DNA of 64,000 nt, from positions 624,501 through 688,500 of the forward strand of contig NZ_JAFN01000001.1 in NCBI RefSeq assembly GCF_000526155.1, given 5' to 3'. The notes below the pieces were generated by a model. That model was given only the letters and a program-made list of their open reading frames with translations. It did not search any database and was not told where the DNA came from. Of this stretch, positions 33,550 through 41,476 are shown piece after piece (position 1 is the first letter of the stretch; each line of letters begins with the position of its first letter). Source of the DNA: Deferrisoma camini S3R1 (GTDB taxonomy: Bacteria > Desulfobacterota > Deferrisomatia > Deferrisomatales > Deferrisomataceae). A program made the translations under genes and the position numbers.

Positions 33550-34443
33550 GTGGTGCGGGTGGCGTGGGTCCGTGACTTCGTGCGCGCCGTCCCTTACCTT
33601 CTGACGCCGAGGACCGTGGTGCTGCGGAGGTTCTCTCGTGCGTTGGGAGACAACCTCATGTTGACCCACCTGGCCCGCCGGCTGAGAGCCAGATGGCCCG
33701 GCCTGCGCATCGTGGTGGAGACGAACTGGCCGGAGCTGTTCTGGAACAACCCCCACGTGGCCGTGGCGGTCCGCTCCAAGGTGGCGCCGCGTTACGTTCG
33801 CCCGGCGTACCGGATCGACAGGGCCACCCAGGATCACATCCTCGATCAGCTGGCCCGGAGCATCGGTCTGCCCGACGACGACGGTGAAAGGGCGGTGGAG
33901 GTGTATCTCAGCCAAGAGGAGCGGGAAAAGGCCCTCGAAGGCCTCCCCCGGAGCTATGTCGTGATCTGCCCGGTCGGAAAACGGACGGTGGCCGGGAACC
34001 GGAAGGACTGGGGGTTCGAGCGGTTCCAGCAGGTGGTCCGTTCCGAAAGGGGTGTGAGGTTCGTGCAGATCGGCTCCCGGTCGGATCCCCTGCTCGAGGG
34101 GGTGATCGACCGGAGGGGCCTCCCCATCCGGGCAAGCGCCGCGGTGCTGGAGGGGGCGGAGACCGCCCTGTTGCTGGAGGGCGGGTTGATGCACCTGGCT
34201 CGCGCCGTGAACACGTCGGCCATCGTGATCTACGGTGGGACCGTGGCCCCCGAGGTGAGCTGTTACCCCGAGCACCTGAACGTGGCGGTGCGCGCGCCGT
34301 GCGGGCCCTGTTTTCGATCCCACGGCCGGGTCGGGGACTGCCACCGCCACGAGTGCATGGCCAAGATCCGTCCGGAGCTGGTTCAGGAGCTGCTGTCCCG
34401 GGTGCGGAGCGGGGTGAAAGGCGTGGTCGAGATCCCCTGGTAG
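33550..34443 (+). CDS. Short GT9-family glycosyltransferase-like protein
   Basis: 297 residues, shorter than the other GT9 members. Starts from a GTG; the N-terminal block LRRFSRALGDNLMLTHLARRLR (about 25) is a diverged form of the GT9 GD motif. Middle VVICPVGKRTVAGNRKDWGF replaces the usual GAR/GS-KRW block. The late region has LLEGGLMHLARAVNTSAIVIYGG instead of NDSGxxHLA, and the Cys cluster CGPCFRS...CHRHEC. Fold assignment is good; activity as a heptosyltransferase is doubtful, and another sugar donor is possible. Confidence 0.8.
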   Translation: MVRVAWVRDFVRAVPYLLTPRTVVLRRFSRALGDNLMLTHLARRLRARWPGLRIVVETNWPELFWNNPHVAVAVRSKVAPRYVRPAYRIDRATQDHILDQLARSIGLPDDDGERAVEVYLSQEEREKALEGLPRSYVVICPVGKRTVAGNRKDWGFERFQQVVRSERGVRFVQIGSRSDPLLEGVIDRRGLPIRASAAVLEGAETALLLEGGLMHLARAVNTSAIVIYGGTVAPEVSCYPEHLNVAVRAPCGPCFRSHGRVGDCHRHECMAKIRPELVQELLSRVRSGVKGVVEIPW

Positions 34444-34531
34444 CGGGTTGGGGGAGCCGTGGATTCGCCGTCCCTGGGGCGTGACCCCGCTAGGCGGCAG
34501 AAAAGGAGACCGAGGAGGCAAGGGGCCGCCC

Positions 34532-35368
34532 GTGATACTCTATTCCGTCCGTCGGCTGGATCGTCAGAATGTGGGAGATCTCTACTGTTCTCCGTTTACG
34601 TATTTTTCCTTCGGGGGAACGGAGGTCGTGGAGGTCGATATCGACGTCAAGGGGTGTTTTCGAGAGATACCGAAAGGAGAGACGGTCATCGTCGGTGGGG
34701 GAGGGCTCCTGAATGCTAGAAATAAGTGGAACAACAATCTAAAAAAGATTTTTGCCAGGAACAGGGTGGTCGTTTGGGGGGCTGGGTTTAATAGGCACTA
34801 TGATAGATCGGTTCGGAAGCCTCTGGACCTGATGGATGTGTTCCTGCTTGGGATTCGGGATTACACGGCGAAGTACAACTTCGTCCCTTGTCCGTCCTGC
34901 ATGTTGCCGTTTCTGGAGGACCGTTACGAGGTGCGCCGTGAGATCGGGGTGTACGAGCACAAGAACGCGCCCATCTCGGACGAGAGCCTTGCCGGCTTCG
35001 AACGGATGAGCAACAAGACCCAAGACGTGGAAGGGGCGATCCGCTTTCTGGGGGAGTCGGGGGCCGTCGTGACCAACACTTACCACGGAGCGTACTGGGG
35101 GCTGCTCTTGGGGAAACGGGTCGTTCTGTACCGAAAGTTCTCGACCCGCTTCGACGGGTTCCCGTTTCCCCTGGCCGAGTTCAGCGGGAACCTGGACCGC
35201 GACCTCTCCCGAAGCGCGCCGGCCCACGGGTACCTGGAGGCGTGCCGGAAGGCCAACGAATGGTTCGCCGGCCGGGTGGCCGAGGCGTTGAGCTGCCCGG
35301 TCTCCAGCCGGCCGTTCCCAGGGCAGCCCCGTCTGGGATCCGTGGAGAGAGAGGACGACACCGCGTGA
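34532..35368 (+). CDS. Polysaccharide pyruvyl transferase-like protein
   Basis: 278 residues from the GTG at 34532; an in-frame TTG at 34448 would add 28 residues of Arg/Gly-rich sequence unlike the family. The pattern fits PF04230: LDRQNVGDLYCSPFTYF at the start, TVIVGGGGLLN (about 50), VVVWGAGFNRHYDR (about 75) and VVTNTYHGAYWGLLLGKRVV (about 180). Such enzymes add pyruvate ketals or act as glycosyltransferase-like sugar modifiers. From 34540 to about 34870 the DNA is clearly more AT-rich than its surroundings, with TTT/AAA codons rare elsewhere, which suggests acquisition from another genome. Confidence 0.78.
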   Translation: MILYSVRRLDRQNVGDLYCSPFTYFSFGGTEVVEVDIDVKGCFREIPKGETVIVGGGGLLNARNKWNNNLKKIFARNRVVVWGAGFNRHYDRSVRKPLDLMDVFLLGIRDYTAKYNFVPCPSCMLPFLEDRYEVRREIGVYEHKNAPISDESLAGFERMSNKTQDVEGAIRFLGESGAVVTNTYHGAYWGLLLGKRVVLYRKFSTRFDGFPFPLAEFSGNLDRDLSRSAPAHGYLEACRKANEWFAGRVAEALSCPVSSRPFPGQPRLGSVEREDDTA

Positions 35369-36372
35369 GAGCCCTGGTGATCCAACTGCGCCAGATCGGG
35401 GACGTGGTGCTCACCACCCCGGTTCCCCGGATCCTCAAGGAGGCGCGGCCGGGGTGCCGGGTCACGTTCCTGACGGAGCGGCCGAGCGACCAGCTGCTGG
35501 AAGGGAACCCCCACATCGACGAGATTCTGCTGAACGACCGCAGGGCGCCCTGGTGGCGGACCCTGCGGCTCGGCCTTGCCTTGCGGCGGCGCCGGTTCGA
35601 CGTGGTGCTCGACTTCATGGGCAATCCCCGGTCGGCCATCCTCGCGTTTCTGTCGGGCGCGGGCACCCGGGTCTCGTACCGGGCGCCGGGACGGGGCGTT
35701 CTGTACACCCATCGGGTTTCCGGTGCCGGGAACTACGCCGTCGAGATCAAGAAAAACCTCCTGGAGCCGCTCGGCATCCGGTCGGAGTGGGACCGGCCGG
35801 AGATCTTCCTCACGCCCGAGGAGCAGGAATGGGCGCGTTCGGAGCGAAGGCGGCTGATCCGGGAGGGGTCCGACCGGCTGGTGACCGTGGATCCTTCCCA
35901 CCGGCGGGTCACCCGGCGCTGGCCGTCCGAGCATTACGGAAGACTCTGTGTTTGGATGGCCGAGCAGGGCTGGACCCCGGTGGTGCTGTGGGGGCCCGGC
36001 GAGGAGGGGGTGGCCCGGGCGGTGGTGGAGGCCTCCGGGGCCCGGGCGGTTCCGGCGCCGGCCACGACCCTTCGGCAGATGGCCGCCCTGATCGGGGCGG
36101 CGGACCTTCACGTGGGGAACTGCTCCGCGCCCCGGCACATCGCCGTGGCCGTGGGCACGCCGTCGTTCACGATCCTGGGGTCCACCAGCGTCGGCTGGAC
36201 CCATCCGGCGCCCGAGCACACCCAACTCGCCCTGGGGCTCGACTGCCAGCCGTGCAACCGGAACCGCTGCAGCCGGGACGACCTGGCCTGCCTCCGGGGT
36301 CTCACGCCGGAGCGGGTGGCCGGGGCGATCGGCGAGTGGGTGACGGGCACCCTGGGTTGGAGGACGGCGTGA
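35365..36372 (+). CDS. GT9 family glycosyltransferase (heptosyltransferase-like)
   Basis: 335 residues from an overlapping GTG. Opens RALVIQLRQIGDVVLTTPVPRIL and has VTVDPSHRRVTRRWPSEHYG (about 172). The usual NDSGPMHLA block reads VGNCSAPRHIAVAVGTPSFTILG (about 250), so the first Asp is Cys and the Ser-Gly pair is changed. The C-terminal Cys set (CQPCNRNRC) is normal for the family. It transfers heptose or another sugar to the core; donor not certain. Confidence 0.87.
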   Translation: MRALVIQLRQIGDVVLTTPVPRILKEARPGCRVTFLTERPSDQLLEGNPHIDEILLNDRRAPWWRTLRLGLALRRRRFDVVLDFMGNPRSAILAFLSGAGTRVSYRAPGRGVLYTHRVSGAGNYAVEIKKNLLEPLGIRSEWDRPEIFLTPEEQEWARSERRRLIREGSDRLVTVDPSHRRVTRRWPSEHYGRLCVWMAEQGWTPVVLWGPGEEGVARAVVEASGARAVPAPATTLRQMAALIGAADLHVGNCSAPRHIAVAVGTPSFTILGSTSVGWTHPAPEHTQLALGLDCQPCNRNRCSRDDLACLRGLTPERVAGAIGEWVTGTLGWRTA

Positions 36373-37466
36373 GGATCGCGGTGGTGCAGCCCAAGGTGGA
36401 CCGGTCCGGCGGGGCGGAGCGGTACGCCCTGGCGCTGGTGACCGGTCTGGCCGCCCGCGGCCACGAGGTCCACGTGTTCGCACGCCGGGCCGAGGGACTC
36501 CCCGAAGGGGTGCGGCTCCACCGGATCCCGTCGGTTCCGTTCGGCCGGGCTTTGAAGACCTACAGCTTCTGGCGGCTCACGGCCCGGCGGATCCGGCCCC
36601 ACCACTACGACGTGGTGCACGGATCGGGCAAGACCACCTGCCAGACGGTGCACCGGGCCGGTGGGGGGGTGCACCGGGCGTACCTGGAGCGGACGGCCGA
36701 AGCCGGGCGGCCGACCGGCTATGATCGGGTCGTCCTCGGGATCGAGCAGCGGCTCTTCTCGTCCCCCCACCTGCGGGCCGTGATCTGCCCGTCCCGCTGG
36801 GTGGCCCGGGAGGTGGAGCGGTTCCACCCCGAGGTGGTCTCCAAGATCGAGGTGATTCCCAACGGAGTGGACACGGAGCGGTTCCGGCCCGAGGGGCGCG
36901 AGGGCGACCGCCGGAGCGTGGGGGAGAGCCTGGGGATCCCCCCGCAGGACCCGTTGCTGCTGTTCGTGGGAACGAACTTCCGGCTGAAGGGGCTGGAGGC
37001 AGCCCTTGGAGCCCTGGCCCGCTTGCCCGGGGCCCATCTGGTGGTGGTCGGGGGCGACGACCCCGACCCGTTCCGGGAGCACGCCCGGTCCCTGGGGTGC
37101 TTGGATCGGGTTCATTTCGTGGGGGCCCGAGACGACACTCCTCGGTGGTACCGGGCGGCGGACGTGCTCGTCCATCCCACCGAGTACGACCCGTTTGCCA
37201 ACGTCTGTTTGGAGGCGCTGGCCTCGGGAACCCCGGTGGTGACCACCCCGGCCAACGGCGCGGCCGACGTGCTGGAGGGGGCCCCGCTGGCGGGCGCCGT
37301 GGTGGAGGCGGAGCCGGAGGGGCTGACTCAGGCCATCTCGGGGCTCCTGGCCGCGGGACGGGCAGCCCGAGAGGCGGCTCGGGCGTTGGCGGAGGCGAGT
37401 TCGTTGGATGGGCACGTCTCGGCGGTCGAGCGAGTATACCGGCGGACGAGGGAAGGGGCATCATGA
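36369..37466 (+). CDS. GT4 glycosyltransferase (WaaG-like)
   Basis: 365 residues from an overlapping GTG. The N-terminal block VVQPKVDRSGGAERYALALV and HGSGKTTCQTVHRAGGGVHR (about 77) match the WaaG (LPS glucosyltransferase I) group, which has the conserved region around the HRAGGG segment. IPNGVDTERFRP precedes the donor domain; LLLFVGTNFRLKGLEAAL (about 197) and YDPFANVCLEALASGTPVV (about 275) follow. WaaG adds the first outer-core glucose to heptose II. Its stop overlaps the start of a very short open frame (ATGA). Confidence 0.88.
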   Translation: MRIAVVQPKVDRSGGAERYALALVTGLAARGHEVHVFARRAEGLPEGVRLHRIPSVPFGRALKTYSFWRLTARRIRPHHYDVVHGSGKTTCQTVHRAGGGVHRAYLERTAEAGRPTGYDRVVLGIEQRLFSSPHLRAVICPSRWVAREVERFHPEVVSKIEVIPNGVDTERFRPEGREGDRRSVGESLGIPPQDPLLLFVGTNFRLKGLEAALGALARLPGAHLVVVGGDDPDPFREHARSLGCLDRVHFVGARDDTPRWYRAADVLVHPTEYDPFANVCLEALASGTPVVTTPANGAADVLEGAPLAGAVVEAEPEGLTQAISGLLAAGRAAREAARALAEASSLDGHVSAVERVYRRTREGAS

Positions 37467-37543
37467 ACGGGTGCACAGCCCTCGGGGAGGCGGGAGGGGG
37501 CGGGGGCACCGCAATCTCGAACCGTGGTGCTGGTGCCCCATGA
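37463..37543 (+). CDS. 26-residue bridging open frame
   Basis: An ATG that overlaps the WaaG-like stop (ATGA) opens a 26-codon frame whose TGA overlaps the ATG of the deacetylase gene, again as ATGA. The peptide is Gly/Ala-rich (five Gly in a row) and resembles no family I know. Its likely use is to carry ribosomes across the 73-bp gap so that the deacetylase is translationally coupled. It could also be a chance frame. Confidence 0.35.
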   Translation: MNGCTALGEAGGGGGTAISNRGAGAP

Positions 37544-38616
37544 TCTCGATCCCGGTCCTGACTTATCACAGCGTAGATCCTGGGGAGCGGATTTCTCCGG
37601 CTTGCCTCGCCGGGCACCTCGAGACCCTCGTGCGGTTGAGTCTTCCGACCCTCCTGCCGAGCGAGCTCGATCGCCCCAGCAGGGGATGTCTTCTCACCTT
37701 CGACGACGGGTTCGCAGACCTGTGGACACACGGGTTGGAGGTTCTGGAGCGCCACGGGGTGCGGGCGGTGGTGTTTGCGATCCCGTCCCGTGCGGGCGAG
37801 GGGCCGGTACGGCCCCGGGGAAGGCCCGCTTGGGCGGGCCGGGCCGAGGGGGCCCATGCGGAGGCGGCTTGCGACGGCGGCCCGCACCCGGGGTTCCTGC
37901 GTTGGTCGGAACTGGCCGCCCTGGAGGCGAGCGGCCTCGTGGAGGTCCAGTCCCACTCCTGGGGGCACGCCATGGGGTGGGTCTCGAACGAGATCGTGGG
38001 GTTTCACCTGGGCCGGTTCGGCCGGGCCCACTGGTCGCTGCCCCAGTGCACCGGCGGGGACCTTCGGCTGGGGGTCCCGCTCTATCGCCGGGGCTCGGCC
38101 CTGGCCCACCGGCTTTACCGGGACGACCCGGCCCTCCGGGACCACCTGGCCGGGTGGCTCGATGCCCGAGGGGGCGAGGGGTACGTGGCCGAGCGGGGGG
38201 CCGAGGCGGTGACTCGGGAGCTCCGGGAGGAGCTGGATCGGTACCGGAGCCGGCACGGCGACCGGGGTGGTTGGGAGAGCGAAGGGGAGCGGGAGCGCCG
38301 CACCGTGGAGGACCTGGCCCGCGCCCGGCAGGCGCTGGAGTCGCGCCTGGGCGGACGGCGGGACCACCTCGCCCTGCCCTGGGGGCAGTACGACGCCGTG
38401 ACCCTGGAGTGCGCGAGGCGGGCCGGGGTCCGGCGGGTATTCACCCTGGACCGTCGGCCGAACCCGGCGGGCCGGGTGGGGTTCCTGGTGCACCGGTTCG
38501 AGCCCCGGCCCAAGGGGGCGTGGTGGCTGCGCACCCGGCTGTGGATCTACCGCTCCACCTGGCGCACCACGATCTACGGCATCGTGTCGGGGCGGCGCAA
38601 CGCGGGGAGAAGTTGA
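37540..38616 (+). CDS. Polysaccharide deacetylase-family protein
   Basis: 358 residues from the ATG at 37540. NodB-type motifs are visible: VLTYHSVDPG (about 6), LTFDDGFADLW (about 50, catalytic Asp) and HSWGHAMGW (about 138, HxxxH metal ligands). A charged insert (about 88-115) and a long middle region separate the motifs. It probably removes N-acetyl or N-formyl groups from a surface glycan. No signal peptide is evident, so it may act at the inner face. The Asp-Asp and His-x3-His sets appear intact. Confidence 0.85.
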   Translation: MISIPVLTYHSVDPGERISPACLAGHLETLVRLSLPTLLPSELDRPSRGCLLTFDDGFADLWTHGLEVLERHGVRAVVFAIPSRAGEGPVRPRGRPAWAGRAEGAHAEAACDGGPHPGFLRWSELAALEASGLVEVQSHSWGHAMGWVSNEIVGFHLGRFGRAHWSLPQCTGGDLRLGVPLYRRGSALAHRLYRDDPALRDHLAGWLDARGGEGYVAERGAEAVTRELREELDRYRSRHGDRGGWESEGERERRTVEDLARARQALESRLGGRRDHLALPWGQYDAVTLECARRAGVRRVFTLDRRPNPAGRVGFLVHRFEPRPKGAWWLRTRLWIYRSTWRTTIYGIVSGRRNAGRS

Positions 38617-38640
38617 TGTTTTCGGGGGGAGATGTATGAT
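38613..38640 (+). promoter_or_regulatory. Promoter of the VapBC pair
   Basis: TTGATG (38613-38618), 16 bp, TATGAT (38635-38640). The -10 lies in a tandem repeat (ATGTATG at 38632-38638 and again at 38639-38645), a plausible target for VapB/VapBC autoregulation. The -35 overlaps the last codons of the deacetylase gene. Confidence 0.5.
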
Positions 38641-38671
38641 GTATGTGCGGCATCGAAGAGGAGGCCTCGCC

Positions 38672-38905
38672 ATGCACCGGACCCAGATCCTCCTGGAAGA
38701 GACGCAGTACCTTGCCCTGCGGGAGCGGGCCAGGCGGGAGGGAAAGAGCATCGGGCAGCTGATTCGGGAGTTCGTGGACCTGGGGCTGTCCGGCGCTGGG
38801 GGGAAGGGGGCCCGTGAGAGGGCCTGCCTACAGAAGCTCGCGGGCCTGTTCGGCGACGGCATGGACCCGAGGGATCATGACCGGGTCCTGTACAGGGACC
38901 CGTGA
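38672..38905 (+). CDS. vapB: VapB-type ribbon-helix-helix antitoxin
   Basis: 77 residues from the ATG at 38672, chosen because AGGAGG lies 7 bp upstream. The N-terminal strand and two helices (HRTQILLEETQYLALRERAR, then GKSIGQLIREFVDLGL) form an RHH DNA-binding domain. The remaining 35 residues, including GLFGDGMDP, are the toxin-binding tail. It pairs with the PIN toxin gene that follows with overlapping start. An in-frame ATG at 38636 lies within the -10 and is unlikely. Confidence 0.85.
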   Translation: MHRTQILLEETQYLALRERARREGKSIGQLIREFVDLGLSGAGGKGARERACLQKLAGLFGDGMDPRDHDRVLYRDP

Positions 38906-39321
38906 TGGCCGAGCTGTTCGTGGATACGAGTGCGTGGTTTGCGTTTTTCGACCGGGACTGCCGGGAGCACTCTGCAGTGGTCGATGTCTTGTCGTCTTGG
39001 GACGGGAGACTGGTTCTCACGGACTACGTCTTGGACGAGCTCCTGACCCTCACCCGGGTGCGGGTCGGACATTGGGCTGCCGTGCGGGTGGGGGAGGGGC
39101 TCCTGTCCGGAGAGGCCGCCCTGGTCGTGGAGGTGGAGGCCCGGGATTTCCGCGCCGCATGGGAGCTGTTCCGCAGCCATGCGGACAAAGAGTACAGCTT
39201 TACCGACTGTACATCCTTCGTGGTGATGCGCCGGCTGGGGATCCGGAAGGCGGCTGCCCTGGATCGGCATTTCGCCCAGGCCGGGTTCGAGGTTCTCCCC
39301 CGCGGCGGCCACGCCTTCTGA
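38905..39321 (+). CDS. vapC: VapC-type PIN-domain toxin ribonuclease
   Basis: 138 residues. PIN acidic residues are present: LFVDTSAWFAFF (first Asp), YVLDELLTL (Glu), YSFTDCTSFVVM (Asp about 98) and LDRHF (last Asp). VapC proteins cut tRNA or rRNA unless bound by VapB. The ATG overlaps the vapB stop by one base (TGATG); a GTG at 38902 is an alternative. The next GT4 gene starts 3 bp after the stop, so the pair sits tightly inside the LPS operon. Confidence 0.9.
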   Translation: MAELFVDTSAWFAFFDRDCREHSAVVDVLSSWDGRLVLTDYVLDELLTLTRVRVGHWAAVRVGEGLLSGEAALVVEVEARDFRAAWELFRSHADKEYSFTDCTSFVVMRRLGIRKAAALDRHFAQAGFEVLPRGGHAF

Positions 39322-39324
39322 ACG

Positions 39325-40479
39325 ATGGCGGCTGCGCACTCCCCCCCCCCTCCCCGCATCCTCCACCTGGCCCATGTGCGGTGGTTCAACGCGGAGGCCC
39401 AGTACGCCCTGGACCTGGCCCGGGAGATGGCCCGGCAGGGCGTGGAGGTGGGGTTGCTGGGGCTCACCGGCTCCCCTGCCGTGGCCCGGGCCCGGGCCGG
39501 GGGGCTTCCGGTGTACGAGGAGGCCGGGTTCAACGCGAAGGGCATCGGTGCCTTGGGGAGCGTTCCGGCCGCGCTCCGGCTGGCCCGGATCCTGCGGCAG
39601 GAGCGGTTCGACGCGGTGGAGGTCCACCGGCCGGAGGGACTGCCACTGATCGCCTGGGCCTGCCGAAGGGCCGGGGTGCCGGTGGTCCGGGTGCGCGGCG
39701 ACATGCGCCCCGTTCGGGCGGACCCGCTCAACCGGCTGGTGTACACCCGGGTCCTCTCCGGCGTGGTCGCCTCGAACACGGCGATCGAGCGATCGCTCCG
39801 GCAGCGCCTGGGACGGACCGTCCGGGTCACCACCATCCCCGGCGGGGTGGACCCCGACCGGTTCTCCCCCGAGGGGCCGGCGGCCGACGTTCGGGGGGAG
39901 CTGGGGTTTCCGCCGGACGCGTTCCTGGTGGGGATCCTGGGCCGTCTGGGCCGGGTGAAGGGGCACGCCGACTTCCTGGCCGCGGCCCGGCAGGCCGCGG
40001 GCCGGGCCGAAGGGGCGCGGTTCGTGATCCTGGCCAAGGAGGAGGGCCCGGCCCTCGAGGCGCTCCGGCGGCAGGTGGCGGCAGACCCCGTCCTGCGCGA
40101 CCGGGTGGGGTTTGTGGGCCACCGGCACGACCTGGCCTCGGTCCTGCGGGGGTTCGACCTCGCCGTGGTGGCCAGCACGGGCAGCGAGGCCAACTGCCGC
40201 GTGGGCCTGGAGTGGATGGCCTCCGGCGTGCCGCTGGTGGCCACCCGGGTGGGGGTGCTGCCGGACCTGGTGGCCGAGGGCGAGACCGGGTTTCTGGTGG
40301 AGCCCGGCGAGGCTTCCGCCCTGGCGGAGAGGATCGTATACTTGGCCCTTCGTCCAGAGCGGGCCCGGGCCCTGGGTCGGGCGGCCCGGCGCCGGGTCGT
40401 CGAGCGGTTCACCGCGGAGCGGTGCGCCCACGCCCACCTTCGTTTCCTCTTCCCGGAACGGTTTGCGAATGGCTGGTGA
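39325..40479 (+). CDS. GT4 family glycosyltransferase
   Basis: 384 residues. Opens RILHLAHVRWFNAEAQYALDLAREM after a Pro-rich start. Acceptor-domain block VEVHRPEGLPLIAW; donor-domain VGILGRLGRVKGHADFLAAA (about 196) and EX7E motif GSEANCRVGLEWMASGVPLV (about 286). IPGGVDPDRFSPE precedes the donor domain. It is one of six GT4 enzymes in the block and overlaps rfaE1 by 11 bp. Confidence 0.9.
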   Translation: MAAAHSPPPPRILHLAHVRWFNAEAQYALDLAREMARQGVEVGLLGLTGSPAVARARAGGLPVYEEAGFNAKGIGALGSVPAALRLARILRQERFDAVEVHRPEGLPLIAWACRRAGVPVVRVRGDMRPVRADPLNRLVYTRVLSGVVASNTAIERSLRQRLGRTVRVTTIPGGVDPDRFSPEGPAADVRGELGFPPDAFLVGILGRLGRVKGHADFLAAARQAAGRAEGARFVILAKEEGPALEALRRQVAADPVLRDRVGFVGHRHDLASVLRGFDLAVVASTGSEANCRVGLEWMASGVPLVATRVGVLPDLVAEGETGFLVEPGEASALAERIVYLALRPERARALGRAARRRVVERFTAERCAHAHLRFLFPERFANGW

Positions 40480-41476
40480 CGAGCAGTTGGACCGATGGGC
40501 CCGGGCCGCCCTGGAGCGGCTGGACGGGGGAGCCCGGCCGCCCCGGATCGGGGTGGTGGGCGACGTGATCCTGGACCGGTTCGTGTACGGCGACGTGGAC
40601 CGGATCTCCCCCGAGGCCCCCGTGCCCGTGGTGGAGGTGCACCGGGAGGTGGTGCGCCTGGGGGGCGCGGCCAACGTGGCCCACAACCTGAAGGCCCTGG
40701 GCGCGGAGGTGGACCTCCTGGGGGTGGTGGGGGCCGACTCCATGGCGGGGGAGCTCACCGCGGAGCTCGAGGCCATGCGGATCTCCCCGGAGCTCCTGGT
40801 GACGAGCCCCGACCGGCCGACGGCCGTGAAGACCCGGGTCATCGCCCGGCACCAGCAGGTGGTGCGGTTCGACCGGGAGCGCAGGGGGCCCCTGCCCGAG
40901 GCGGTGCGGGCGGCGTTCTGGGAGCGGGTGGACCAACGGGCCGCCGGTTGGGACGGGATGATCGTGTCCGACTACGGCAAGGGGGTGGTGGACCGGGGCC
41001 TCGTGGAGCGGCTCGTGGGGTGGGCCGCCCGGACCGGGGCCTGGGTGTCGGTGGACCCCAAGCCGGTCAACGTCGAGGCCTACCGGGGGGCCAACGCGGT
41101 GACCCCCAACACCAAGGAGACCGAGGCCATGGCCGGCCTGCCGGCCCGGGAGGACGCCGAGGCGGCGGCCGCGGGCCGGGCGCTGCTGGATCGGCTGGGC
41201 CTTTCCGCGGTCGTGGTCACCCGGGGGGAACGGGGCATGACCGTGGTGGAGCCGGACGGCCTGACCCATCTGCCCACCCGGGCCCGGGACGTGTTCGACG
41301 TGACCGGCGCCGGCGACACGGCCATCGCGGTGTTCGCCCTGGCCAAGGCGGCCGGGGCCGGGGTGGTGGAGTCCGCGGCCCTCGCCAACGTGGCGGCCGG
41401 CATCGTGGTGGGCAAGCTCGGCACCGCCACCGTGAGCCGCGGGGAGCTCGAGGACGCCCTTGGGCCGACGCCCTGA
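40469..41476 (+). CDS. rfaE1: D-glycero-beta-D-manno-heptose-7-phosphate kinase (HldE domain 1)
   Basis: 335 residues from the ATG at 40469, overlapping the GT4 gene. PfkB/ribokinase fold: VVGDVILDRFVYGDVDRISPEAPVPV (N-terminal) and LGGAANVAHNLKALGAEV. The C-terminal signature reads VTGAGDTAIAVFALA (about 285), with the catalytic Asp. It phosphorylates heptose-7-phosphate at C1; GmhB (23729) then removes the 7-phosphate. The nucleotidyltransferase half of HldE is absent and must be encoded elsewhere. The next gene starts inside its last codons. Confidence 0.93.
   Translation: MAGDEQLDRWARAALERLDGGARPPRIGVVGDVILDRFVYGDVDRISPEAPVPVVEVHREVVRLGGAANVAHNLKALGAEVDLLGVVGADSMAGELTAELEAMRISPELLVTSPDRPTAVKTRVIARHQQVVRFDRERRGPLPEAVRAAFWERVDQRAAGWDGMIVSDYGKGVVDRGLVERLVGWAARTGAWVSVDPKPVNVEAYRGANAVTPNTKETEAMAGLPAREDAEAAAAGRALLDRLGLSAVVVTRGERGMTVVEPDGLTHLPTRARDVFDVTGAGDTAIAVFALAKAAGAGVVESAALANVAAGIVVGKLGTATVSRGELEDALGPTP

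Noticed and set aside
34448-34531. TTG start of the pyruvyltransferase-like gene at 34448
   Set aside because: The extra 28 residues are Arg/Gly-rich and unlike the family; the GTG at 34532 begins the conserved N-terminal strand.
38636-38671. Upstream ATG of vapB at 38636
   Set aside because: It lies within the -10 box and lacks a ribosome site; the ATG at 38672 has AGGAGG at good spacing.
38613-39321. VapBC as the mark of a prophage or integrative element
   Set aside because: No integrase, phage or conjugation gene is near, and neighbours on both sides are LPS genes in the same orientation.
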